The translations under genes were made by a program, and so were the position numbers. A stretch of DNA of 14,756 nt. Origin: DAOWHW01 sp964493265 (lineage in GTDB: Archaea; Nanobdellota; Nanobdellia; Pacearchaeales; UBA284). A model generated the notes under the pieces. It saw nothing but the letters and a program-made list of their open reading frames with translations, was not told the DNA's origin and searched no databases. Below are positions 5,648-13,700 of this stretch, piece by piece. How positions within the stretch are numbered: the stretch's first letter is position 1; each line of letters starts with the position of its first letter. Location: the NCBI GenBank assembly GCA_964493265.1, contig CAZBLY010000015.1, positions 1 to 14,756 of the forward strand. Direction: 5' to 3'.

Positions 5648-6094
5648 ATGGAAAAAAAGATATTGCCCTCGTTATTTTTAATTCTTACTATAAAAGAAAA
5701 ATATCAATATAAACCAGAAACCGGGACAGGTTTAATAAAACTTTTGAATATAACCAAAAAAACTAAAAACTTAATTGGGGAATATGAAAACAGCCATGAT
5801 AGAGAGCAAAATTTCTTAAAAGCTTGTGCAACTCTTTTAAAGTACAATTTTGAAAAAGATATTGAAAATAAAGGTATTGATTATAGTATATTAAATGAAC
5901 AAAAAGAAGAAGTTTTTAAAGGATCGCAGGATAAATTGCTTTTTAGATTATTAGGAGAAGAAAGATATGATAAAATAGATAAAGTTTATCAGTTTTTGGA
6001 TTATATTAATGTAAAATATGAAGATATCTTAATAGATAGGAAAGAAATCAAAAAAAGAAGATTAGGGAGATTTAATATTAAACTTTCTATATAG
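5648..6094 (+). CDS. Hypothetical protein, 148 aa, in operon with the GGDEF gene
   Basis: I do not recognise a family. The protein begins MEKKILPSLFLILTIKEKY; the short hydrophobic patch at residues 6-14 is too short for a membrane segment. The rest is charged and apparently helical, ending in a basic tail (KEIKKRRLGRFNIKLSI). Its ATG is only six bases after the stop of the GGDEF gene, with no room for a promoter and no Shine-Dalgarno sequence, so it is presumably co-transcribed. That suggests, but does not show, a link with the signalling protein. Its stop lies three bases from the stop of the convergent acyltransferase gene. Confidence 0.75.
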   Translation: MEKKILPSLFLILTIKEKYQYKPETGTGLIKLLNITKKTKNLIGEYENSHDREQNFLKACATLLKYNFEKDIENKGIDYSILNEQKEEVFKGSQDKLLFRLLGEERYDKIDKVYQFLDYINVKYEDILIDRKEIKKRRLGRFNIKLSI

Positions 6095-6097
6095 TAT

Positions 6098-6757
6098 TTA
6101 ATAAAATTCTATGAGGTTTTCTATACTTTTCTTAATTATATTATTTAATTTCTGTATATTCTTTTTATTGTGGTTGTTATGGTAGTTATTGTTATCATTA
6201 TCATTACTATTATAATTTCCATTAACAGAATATTTTATTGGTTTTCCTATTTTTACCTTGACTTTTCTATAAAAAGGAATCAGTGCTCCTTTTTTAAAGA
6301 GATTATAAGCTCCAGAAATACCTATAGGAATAATATCACATTTTGATTTCAAGGCAAGCCAACTTGTTCCATCATATATGTTTTTTATTCCTGTTTTGTC
6401 ATATTTATCCTCTCTTCCAGCAGAAGGAAAAATAACAACAATCTTATTTTCATTTAATTTATCTAAGACTTTTCTAATTCCATCTATTTTTTCTTCTTCA
6501 ACATAAATACAATTTAAATGTTTTGTTACTGGACCCCTAAACCAATGATCTTTTACTGTTTTTTTATCTGTAACCCAATATAGTTCTTCTTTTATTGCTG
6601 CAGAAATAAATATTGGATCCACCCCTGGATGATTTGCAACAAGTAATAATGGCTTTTTTTTAGGAATGCTACCTTCTATCTTTAGACGAAACCAGGCCTT
6701 AATAAATGGCCCTAAAAATTCTCTTAGCCCAATATAGAATTTATTCTCTTTAGACAT
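6098..6757 (-). CDS. PlsC/LPLAT-family glycerolipid acyltransferase-like protein
   Basis: The 219-residue protein has the layout of lysophospholipid acyltransferases: an N-terminal amphipathic part (FYIGLREFLGPFIKAWFRLKIEG), motif I VANHPGVDP (40-48), a WFRGP region (72-76) where family members contact the glycerol phosphate, motif III-like VIFPSAGRED (108-117), and motif IV IIPIGISGA (142-150). It would transfer an acyl group to a glycerolipid or other acceptor at the membrane. Two oddities: motif I has three residues between His43 and Asp47 instead of the usual four, and motif III lacks the Glu of FPEGTR. Residues about 180-199 are an Asn/Asp/Tyr-rich low-complexity insertion before a C-terminal helix. 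The ATG at 6757 lies about 26 nt from the TATA box shared with the divergent MetAP gene. Confidence 0.85.
   Translation of the reverse strand: MSKENKFYIGLREFLGPFIKAWFRLKIEGSIPKKKPLLLVANHPGVDPIFISAAIKEELYWVTDKKTVKDHWFRGPVTKHLNCIYVEEEKIDGIRKVLDKLNENKIVVIFPSAGREDKYDKTGIKNIYDGTSWLALKSKCDIIPIGISGAYNLFKKGALIPFYRKVKVKIGKPIKYSVNGNYNSNDNDNNNYHNNHNKKNIQKLNNIIKKSIENLIEFY
6163..6219 (-). repeat. Asn-rich low-complexity tract in the acyltransferase gene
   Basis: On the minus strand this stretch is an AAY-type codon run coding NGNYNSNDNDNNNYHNNHNK, absent from usual family members and placed between the catalytic fold and the last helix. It is probably a slippage-prone linker. Confidence 0.6.
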
Positions 6758-6779
6758 ATTAAAAGAAAAAACACAAACA

Positions 6780-6787
6780 TTTTAAAC
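6780..6787. promoter_or_regulatory. Single shared TATA box for two divergent leaderless genes
   Basis: The core TTTAAA (6781-6786, in TTTTAAAC) reads as a TATA box on both strands. It is centred about 24-25 nt before the MetAP ATG (6808) and about 26-27 nt before the acyltransferase ATG (6757). The whole spacer is only 50 bp, and no other candidate lies at the right distance on either side. AAACATT is directly repeated at 6775-6781 and 6784-6790. Confidence 0.5.
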
Positions 6788-6807
6788 ATTATTGTGGTTA
6801 ATTAATT

Positions 6808-7704
6808 ATGGAAAAAGAAGAATTAGAAAAATGGCGTAAAGCAGGTAAACTTGGTTCAGAAGTTTTGACTTATGCTAAAAAAATTATTAAACCAGAAATG
6901 TCTTTATTGGAAATTGCTGAGCAGGTTGAAAAGAAAATTTCTAATCTAAAGGCCAAAAATTCTTTTCCAATTAATTTAAGTATAAATGAAATTGCAGCTC
7001 ACTCAAGTCCCTTATATAATGACGAGCGCAAAGCTGAAGGTCTTCTTAAAGTTGATTTAGGAGTCAATATAGGTGGTTATCTTTCTGACACAGCCATTAG
7101 TCTTGATTTGACACCAGAACAAAAATATAAAGATATTATTTTAGCATCTAAATATGCTCTTAAAGAAGCTATTAAAATAATTCGGCCTGGAATTATGTTA
7201 ATGGAAATAGGCAAATTAATACAAGATACTATGGCAACTTATAATATGGCTTCTGTAAGAAATCTAAGCGGTCATGAGATTAAGCAATGGAACCTTCATG
7301 CTGGGTTAACAAGCCCAAACTATGATAATGGCAATACTACAAAATTAAAAGAGGGAATGATTATTGCAATAGAACCTTTTGCAACAACTGGAGAGGGCAT
7401 TGTACAAGATGGAAAACCTAGTGGAATTTATAAGCTGCAAAATTATGAACCTGTTCGCGATATGAATGCCCGCAAGATTTTTGAATTTATTGAAAAAGAA
7501 TATAAAGAATTGCCTTTCAGTTCAAGATGGCTTGTTAAGAAATTTGGAACCCGTGCTTTATTTTCCCTTAGATTATTAGAACAAGCTGGAGCATTACATC
7601 ATTTTAAACAGCTAGTTGAGAAAACAAAAGCCCCAGTAAGTCAAGCTGAGCATACAATCTTTGTGACTGAGAAAGGCTGTGAAGTTTTGACAGAAAGAGA
7701 ATAA
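6808..7704 (+). CDS. map: Type II methionine aminopeptidase
   Basis: The 298-residue metallopeptidase removes the initiator methionine from nascent proteins. All five metal ligands of the pita-bread fold are present: Asp83 in VDLGVNIGGYLSD, Asp94, His156 in LSGHEIKQW, Glu189 in IAIEPFATTG and Glu281 in QAEHTIFV. His65 (AAHSS) and His164 (LHAG) are the usual substrate-side histidines. The roughly 60-residue helical insertion after NYEPVRD (about 214-278) marks it as the archaeal/eukaryotic type II enzyme, and its length matches archaeal homologues. The ATG at 6808 is fixed by the TATA box about 25 nt upstream. It converges on cdc48 with a 30-bp AT-rich spacer in which AAGAGAATAAA is nearly duplicated. 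Essential housekeeping, with no oddities seen. Confidence 0.96.
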   Translation: MEKEELEKWRKAGKLGSEVLTYAKKIIKPEMSLLEIAEQVEKKISNLKAKNSFPINLSINEIAAHSSPLYNDERKAEGLLKVDLGVNIGGYLSDTAISLDLTPEQKYKDIILASKYALKEAIKIIRPGIMLMEIGKLIQDTMATYNMASVRNLSGHEIKQWNLHAGLTSPNYDNGNTTKLKEGMIIAIEPFATTGEGIVQDGKPSGIYKLQNYEPVRDMNARKIFEFIEKEYKELPFSSRWLVKKFGTRALFSLRLLEQAGALHHFKQLVEKTKAPVSQAEHTIFVTEKGCEVLTERE

Positions 7705-7734
7705 AAAGAGAATAAAAAAATTGAAAATTAAATT

Positions 7735-10050
7735 TTAACCAGTATATCTTTGATTTTGTTTTTCTAAACTGGCTCCAGCATTTCTTAGATGGGTTCTTTC
7801 CATCTCCCTATATCTTTTGATTGTTTCTGCTGTTATTGTTGGGCCAAATTTTTTTAATGCAGCTTCAAAATGTTTCTTTTTTACATCCTTTGCATTAATG
7901 TTTTCTCTAAGAGCAAGCATTCCAGCTTCTCTGCAAATAGCCTCGATATCTGCCCCACTATATCCTTGTGTTTTTTGTGCTAGACTTTTTATATTTATAT
8001 CTTTAGTAAGAGGCATTTTTTTTGTATGGACTTTAAATATTTCTGATCTTTCATCTGCATTTGGTGCGCTAATTGAGATAAGTCTATCAAATCTTCCTGG
8101 TCTTAGCAATGCTGGGTCTAACATATCTGGACGATTTGTTGCACCTAAGACAACAACATCATGAAGATTTTCAATACCATCCATTTCAGCCAGAAGTTGA
8201 TTAAGCACTCTTTCAGTTACTTTATTTCCCATTTCTACTCCACGTCTTCCTGCGAGAGAATCAATCTCGTCGAAAAAGATAATACAAGGAGCAACTTGTT
8301 TTGCTCTCTCAAAAACTTTTCTTATTCCTTCTTCAGATTTTCCTACCCACATACTAAGGAGTGACGGGCCCTTTATCTGTATAAAATTTGATTCACTTTC
8401 TGTTGCAACCGCTTTAGCCAGCAAGGTTTTACCAGTTCCTGGGGGCCCGTAAAGGAGGATACCTTGTGGCGGATTTATACCTATCTTTTCAAATGAATCT
8501 GGATACTTAAGAGGCCATTCAATAGCTTCTTTTAATTCTTGTTTAGCATGATTAAGCCCACCAACATCTTCCCATTTTATATTTGGACTTTCAACTAGAA
8601 CTTCCCTCATGGCTGATGGTTGAACATATTTAAGAGCCTCTTTAAAATCTTCTTTCTTAACTTTGAGTTTGTCAAGAAGATTTTGTGGAATTGCTTCATC
8701 TTCTTTTAATTTTAAATCTGGAAGAATTCTTCTCAAAACATTCATAGCAGCTTCTTTACTTAAAGCTGATAGGTCTGCTCCAACAAAACCATGAGTTATG
8801 TTTGAAAGATATTTTAAATCAACATCTTTTGTAAGAGGCATATTTCTAGTATGAATCTTAAGGATTTCAAGTCTGCCTTTTTTATCTGGAACACCAATAT
8901 TAATTTCTCTATCAAATCTTCCAGGTCTTCTAAGAGCAGGATCAAGTGAATTTGGCATATTTGTTGCGCCAATAACAACAACTCTTCCTCTATTCTTTAG
9001 ACCATCCATACATGTAAGAATCTGACTGACTACCCTTCTTTCAACTTCTCCAAATGATTCTGATCTTTTTGGAGCAATAGCATCAATTTCATCAATAAAA
9101 ATAATAGTTGGAGCATTTTTTTCAGCTTGATCAAAAAGATCTCTAATTCTTTTTTCACTTTCACCATAAAACTTACTCATAACTTCTGGTCCATTTAAAA
9201 GAATAAAATTTGCCTCACTTTCTGTAGCAACAGCTTTAGCAAGGAGGGTTTTACCTGTTCCTGGAGGTCCAAACAATAAAACACCTTTTGGAGGTTCTAT
9301 TCCAAGACGAGAAAAAATTTCAGGATGTTTTAGAGGCAGTTCAACCATCTCACGCATTTTTTTAATTTCTTCCTCTAGACCGCCTATATCTTCATAATTT
9401 ACTTCAGGGACTCTTTCTTCTATAATTTCAACAGCTTTTGGATTTAAAACCAATTCAGTTGTTTCGGTTATTATAATTGGTTGTTTGGGGTTTGTATTTG
9501 CAACAACAAACTTTGTTTCAAAACCAGGAAAACCAAAATTTCCTCTTTCCATACCACCAAATGCTTCTCCAAAAATATCAAAAAGATCTTCAAAACTAGA
9601 AGCCATTAATTCTTGCCTTCTTTTTGCTCCACCAATAACAACAAGATCGCCGGTAATAACGGCCCTGCCTAATAAACCCCTTTTTAAATTTTCAATCGCG
9701 CCAGGACCAGCTCTAATCATGACCCCTTTTTGTGCAGGAGCAATAATAACTTTTTTAGCTTCTTTAATATCTGCTTTAGTAACAGTAACTATTTCGCCAA
9801 TTCCAGTTTTTGCATTTCTTCTTATAATTCCATCCACCCTTATGATTTTCTCACCAACATCTGCTGGATAGGCTTTGTCAACTATTGCAACAGTTTCTCT
9901 AGAACCAGAAATAACAATAACATCCCCTGGACGAACTCCAAGAGATTTCATTGTAATAGTATCAATTCTTGCAATGCCTTTATATGCATCTTCTTGAAGG
10001 GCTTCCATTACCTTCAATTTTGTAAATTTATCATTGGCTTTTGTTATCAT
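7735..10050 (-). CDS. cdc48: Cdc48/VAT/p97-type double-ring AAA+ ATPase
   Basis: The 771-residue ATPase unfolds proteins for quality control and degradation. The N domain (about 1-205) has a double-psi barrel opening (VMEALQEDAYKGIARID...LGVRPGDVIVISG) and the four-stranded half ending FVVANTNPKQPIIITETTEL. D1 has Walker A GPPGTGKT (261-268), pore loop KFYGES (293-298), Walker B IIFIDEID (316-323) and GATNMPNSLDPALRRPGRFD. D2 has Walker A GPPGTGKT (535-542), pore loop MWVGKSEE (567-574; the usual Glu after Gly is Lys), Walker B IIFFDEID (590-597) and GATNRPDMLDPALLRPGRFD. Residues about 150-177 insert a Phe/Gly/Glu-rich loop (SSFEDLFDIFGEAFGGM...) into the N domain. The C-terminus QNQRYTG is not a proteasome-docking HbYX motif. 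It lies 34 nt after the AbrB-type gene, so an operon is likely. Confidence 0.97.
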   Translation of the reverse strand: MITKANDKFTKLKVMEALQEDAYKGIARIDTITMKSLGVRPGDVIVISGSRETVAIVDKAYPADVGEKIIRVDGIIRRNAKTGIGEIVTVTKADIKEAKKVIIAPAQKGVMIRAGPGAIENLKRGLLGRAVITGDLVVIGGAKRRQELMASSFEDLFDIFGEAFGGMERGNFGFPGFETKFVVANTNPKQPIIITETTELVLNPKAVEIIEERVPEVNYEDIGGLEEEIKKMREMVELPLKHPEIFSRLGIEPPKGVLLFGPPGTGKTLLAKAVATESEANFILLNGPEVMSKFYGESEKRIRDLFDQAEKNAPTIIFIDEIDAIAPKRSESFGEVERRVVSQILTCMDGLKNRGRVVVIGATNMPNSLDPALRRPGRFDREINIGVPDKKGRLEILKIHTRNMPLTKDVDLKYLSNITHGFVGADLSALSKEAAMNVLRRILPDLKLKEDEAIPQNLLDKLKVKKEDFKEALKYVQPSAMREVLVESPNIKWEDVGGLNHAKQELKEAIEWPLKYPDSFEKIGINPPQGILLYGPPGTGKTLLAKAVATESESNFIQIKGPSLLSMWVGKSEEGIRKVFERAKQVAPCIIFFDEIDSLAGRRGVEMGNKVTERVLNQLLAEMDGIENLHDVVVLGATNRPDMLDPALLRPGRFDRLISISAPNADERSEIFKVHTKKMPLTKDINIKSLAQKTQGYSGADIEAICREAGMLALRENINAKDVKKKHFEAALKKFGPTITAETIKRYREMERTHLRNAGASLEKQNQRYTG

Positions 10051-10084
10051 TTTATTTTTTATATTTTATCTTATTTTTTTATAT

Positions 10085-10459
10085 TTATTCTTTCTCCTCT
10101 TCAAATAATAGAGATATTTTTTTTGGTCCTTCTAAACAAAGATGAACAATTTTATTCATTTCATCCATTTGTTTTTGCATCTCTTTGTGCATATGTGTTT
10201 GAAAATTAATTATTTCTTTAGGAATACTAACTGTATAACTATTACCAACCATTCTTAATTTGACTGAAAAAGGTCTTTGTCTAAGGCTAGAGAATCTTTT
10301 ATATTCTTCAATGTCAGCAGGATGATAAATTTTCTTTCCACATTTATCACATTTAAGCATTCTTATAGGAAATCCATTCTTAATTATGGTTTCTTTGGAC
10401 ATTTTTTTACCACAATTCTTACAAGTTATGATTTCATCAAATAAATCTGGCATTTTCAT
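10085..10459 (-). CDS. Zinc-ribbon plus AbrB/MazE-like swapped-hairpin protein, upstream of cdc48
   Basis: The 124-residue product has a zinc ribbon with CKNCG (13-17) and CDKCG (37-41). Residues about 66-119 look like an AbrB/SpoVT/MazE swapped-hairpin domain: FSVKLRMVGNSYTVSIPKEIINF, where VGNSYTVSIPKEI is the hallmark strand-turn-strand. These domains usually bind DNA as dimers. The helical insertion HMHKEMQKQMDEMNK then leads to VHLCLEGPKKISLLFEEE, the final strands. It shares a transcript with cdc48 (34-nt gap), so it may regulate that operon, including its own promoter, where direct repeats are seen. The start is either ATG 10459 or ATG 10453 (MPDLFDE); the upstream TATA-like boxes do not decide. 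A transcription-factor or adaptor role is inference. Confidence 0.8.
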   Translation of the reverse strand: MKMPDLFDEIITCKNCGKKMSKETIIKNGFPIRMLKCDKCGKKIYHPADIEEYKRFSSLRQRPFSVKLRMVGNSYTVSIPKEIINFQTHMHKEMQKQMDEMNKIVHLCLEGPKKISLLFEEEKE

Positions 10460-10794
10460 ATTTTTTTATTTTGTGTATTTTTAATATGTATTTTTAATGT
10501 ATACACAAAGAAATGTATACTTTATAAACTTTTCGTTTCCAGCAGTTTCTAATTGCAGCATCTAATTTATAAAAAAGAGAAAAAAATTATTGAAAAACAA
10601 TTAAAATTTTGTAAATAAGTGAAAATTAAGTAATCTTAAAATGCATAATTTGAAATTTAATGAAAAAAATGTTATTTCACTAAATTATTATTTTTTATTT
10701 TATTTTTAAGTTTTTTATTTTTAAGAAAAAACTTTATATAGATATTATCCTATTATTTATGTAGGTTTGTAGTGTAAAAAAATAAAAAAGGTAA
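10460..10794. promoter_or_regulatory. Divergent 335-bp regulatory spacer between the AbrB/cdc48 operon and the surface protein
   Basis: I find no gene here. Beside the cdc48 operon, a 13-bp direct repeat TGTATTTTTAAT(A/G) occurs at 10474-10486 and 10487-10499. AATGTATAC then recurs at 10496-10504 and 10512-10520, 16 bp apart. The ATTAAAAATA boxes on the minus strand (10486-10477 and the next copy) are TATA candidates for the AbrB gene. Near the surface gene, AGTTTTTT (10709-10716) and AAAAAACT (10726-10733) form an 8-bp inverted repeat just before the TATA box at 10733-10740. The middle part (about 10550-10700) is plain AT-rich sequence. Confidence 0.5.
10733..10740 (+). promoter_or_regulatory. 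TATA box for the giant surface protein
   Basis: TTTATATA is the clearest TATA match in the spacer. It lies about 58 nt before the ATG at 10795, so transcription would start near 10763 and leave a leader of about 30 nt. Unlike the leaderless genes here, a weak purine-rich AAAAAAGGT lies just before the ATG. Confidence 0.45.
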
Positions 10795-13700
10795 ATGGCA
10801 TATAAACGTTATATTAGAATAGGAAATAAGAAGTATGGCCCTTATGAATATCAAAGTTATCGTGCTAAGGATGGTAGTGTAAAAAGCCAATATATAAAAA
10901 AAGTAAGAAGGCCAAATTTTAAAAAGAAGAGCTTAGGATTTATAGAAAAACAGCGAATATTATTCATTTTTATTTTTATTATTATGTTATTTCTTTCTCT
11001 TTATTTTTTACAGTCAGGAATTACTGGAAATATAATTTTTGATTTTAAAAATAAATATGATCTTGGAGAAACCTTGGCTGGGAATCTTTCTTTAGAATTT
11101 AAGGAAGGAGAATTTTATCCCGCAGATTCTATAATTAGAATAAGTTTTGATGATAAAATGGTAGAAATGCCTTTAGATGAATTCATTGAGCTTTCAAAAA
11201 CAGATATAGAAAAAAAAGAAGAAAATTTTTACACTACAAAGAATCAGATAGAGAATTATGGATTTGGTTATGGTTTTGAAGGCTCTAGAGATATTCCTGT
11301 TGATGTTTCTTTTAAATTAAAAATTATTTCAAAAGAAAATGAAATTGAACCTGAAAAAAATATAAGTGAAGATGTTAATATTTCTAATGACATTAATATA
11401 ACAGAACCAACAAATGAAACACAAGAACCACAAGAATCAACAAATGAAACACAAGAACCACAAGAACCAACAAATGAAACACAAGAACAACCACCAGAAG
11501 AACAACCACCAGAAGAACAACCACCAGAAGAACAACCACCAGAAGAACAACCNNNNNNNNNNNNNNNNNNNNNNNNNNNNNNNNNNNNNNNNNNNNNNNN
11601 NNNNNNNNNNNNNNNNNNNNNNNNNNNNNNNNNNNNNNNNNNNNNNNNNNNNACCAGAAGAACAACCTTCACAACCCTCTGAAGAAGGAAATGGTGGAGA
11701 AAGCAGTTCAGAAAGTGGAGGAGAAAGCAGTTCAGAAAGTGGAGGAGAGAGTTCTGAGGAAAGCTCTGGAGAACCTGAGGGGGATTTAGGCATAACAGGA
11801 GCAGTTATACGAGAAGGAAATATTATCAATGGCATTTGTTCAAAAAATGAAGCTTTTACTTATCAATTAGGAAATGATGAAATAGCTGAACTTATTTCTG
11901 GAAGTGTAAAAAGCAATGATGAGAGCATTTTAGAAGATTCTATTTTGGATGTTAAGAATAATAATAAAAATGTTAAAGTTAGAACAAATTATGTTGAAAA
12001 AGAATATGGTTATGGTTCTGATTTTATTGGAGATTCACAAAAAATAAATATTGATATAGAAAAATTTAATTTTACAAGTTATAAAATAGGGGTTCATGAT
12101 TTAAAAGTCAGTTTTATCTATTCAAACATTATTTTAGATGAAAAATCTATTAAAGTTTCTTTTAAAAATTATACTAAAGAAAAAAAGATAGAACAAAATA
12201 TAACTAATATAACTAATATTATTGACCACAAACCAAAACTTATTAAAGAAATTCCCGACATTAACATTCTTAAAAATAAGGATTACTCTTTTAATCTTAA
12301 TGAATATTTTATAGATCCAGATAATGATACTTTAATCTTTAATTCTACAAATCCAGAAAATATAAGTGTCTTTTTTGAAAATTCCATAACAACGATTATT
12401 CCTGATGAAAATTTTACTGGAACAAGAGATATTTTCTTTTATGCAAGTGATGGCGAAAATATCACTGAAAGCAACCTTGTTATAATTAATATAATGGAAA
12501 ATGAAAGCATAACAAAATCTAATGCAACTAATATGACTGGTTCTAATTTTTCTATTAAAATGATTAACCAAGATGGAAAAGTAATGGATGAAGTTATATT
12601 AAATAAATCTAAAAATCAGATAATAAATTTGAAGATAATAAAAGATAAAATTGTATTTATATTATATGAAGAAGATGAAGAAGATGAAGAAGATCAAGAA
12701 AATAAAGATAATGAAAATAATAACCAAGAAGAGAACCAATCTGAACAAGCGATGGTTTTGACAGGCCTTGCTGTACTTAAGAAAAAACAATTAAAATTAC
12801 CTCAGACAGAAATTGATGTCATTAATTTAAACAAACATACAAAAATCCAAATAGGAGAGCCAACAAAAGAACAAAAAGATATAGGAATAGCAACAGAAAT
12901 TTTGGCAATAGAACCTGCTAAAGACTTTATAATAAAGAATGCTATTTTAACTTTAAAAAAGACTAATATAAATAATAATTTCAATAATATTTCTAATGTT
13001 TCTAATATTTCTAATGTTTCTGATGTTTCTGATGTTTCTGATGTTTTGAATATTTCTTCTATTTATAGATGCAATAATTGGGATATGAATACTTTTTCAT
13101 GTAATGGAGATTGGACTGAAGAAAATTTAGATTTTTTAGAAAATGATACACACATAAGTTTTAGTGTAAATGGATTTTCTGCTTATGCTGGCGTACAATC
13201 GATGAATATAATAAATGTTGCTAACATTACTAATATTACTAACACTTCTTTGGAAATATGGGATGAAACAGACTATGAAGCAAAATATCCTAATGAAAAT
13301 GTAATATTTTATGCAAATTATAGAGATATAGAAGGAGAATCAATATCAGATAATTGTAGTATATTTTTTGATGACCAAAAATATAATATGTTGTTTATAA
13401 GCCCTTTTTATCAATATACTAAAAATTTTGATTCTTCTGGAAAAATAAATTATAAAGTTGTTTGTAATGTCTCTAAAGCAAATGATATTGCAGAAATAAC
13501 TGAAAAAGAGGATAAAATAGTTAATAGGGGCCCTAATTGGGATGATTATCTAAATGATGATGGCACATATACAAGAACCTTTTATTCAAGCCAAACTAAT
13601 ATGTTGGATTCTGAAGGAAAATACTTACCTATTGATGATATTATCAAGATTATAAAGATAAATGAGAACCAATTTAATGTTAGATGGAAAGATAATGATG

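Noticed and set aside
4619..6094. GGDEF operon as a recently acquired bacterial island
   Set aside because: AT content, codon choice and the leaderless-type promoter match the neighbours, and there are no mobile-element traces at the borders. Ancient transfer remains possible.
7817..10209. Plus-strand ORFs over cdc48 (7817-8164, 8161-8364, 9485-9871, 9730-10209)
   Set aside because: They lie opposite a fully conserved Cdc48 and AbrB-type reading frame and show no domain of their own.
11268..11835. Minus-strand ORFs over the second gap with VVLLVV or CSSGG repeats
   Set aside because: They are antisense readings of the EEQPP and ESSSESGG linker arrays.
12332..12984. Minus-strand ORFs at 12332-12571 and 12802-12984
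   Set aside because: The plus-strand surface-protein frame is open and domain-rich across this stretch, and these are short with no motif.
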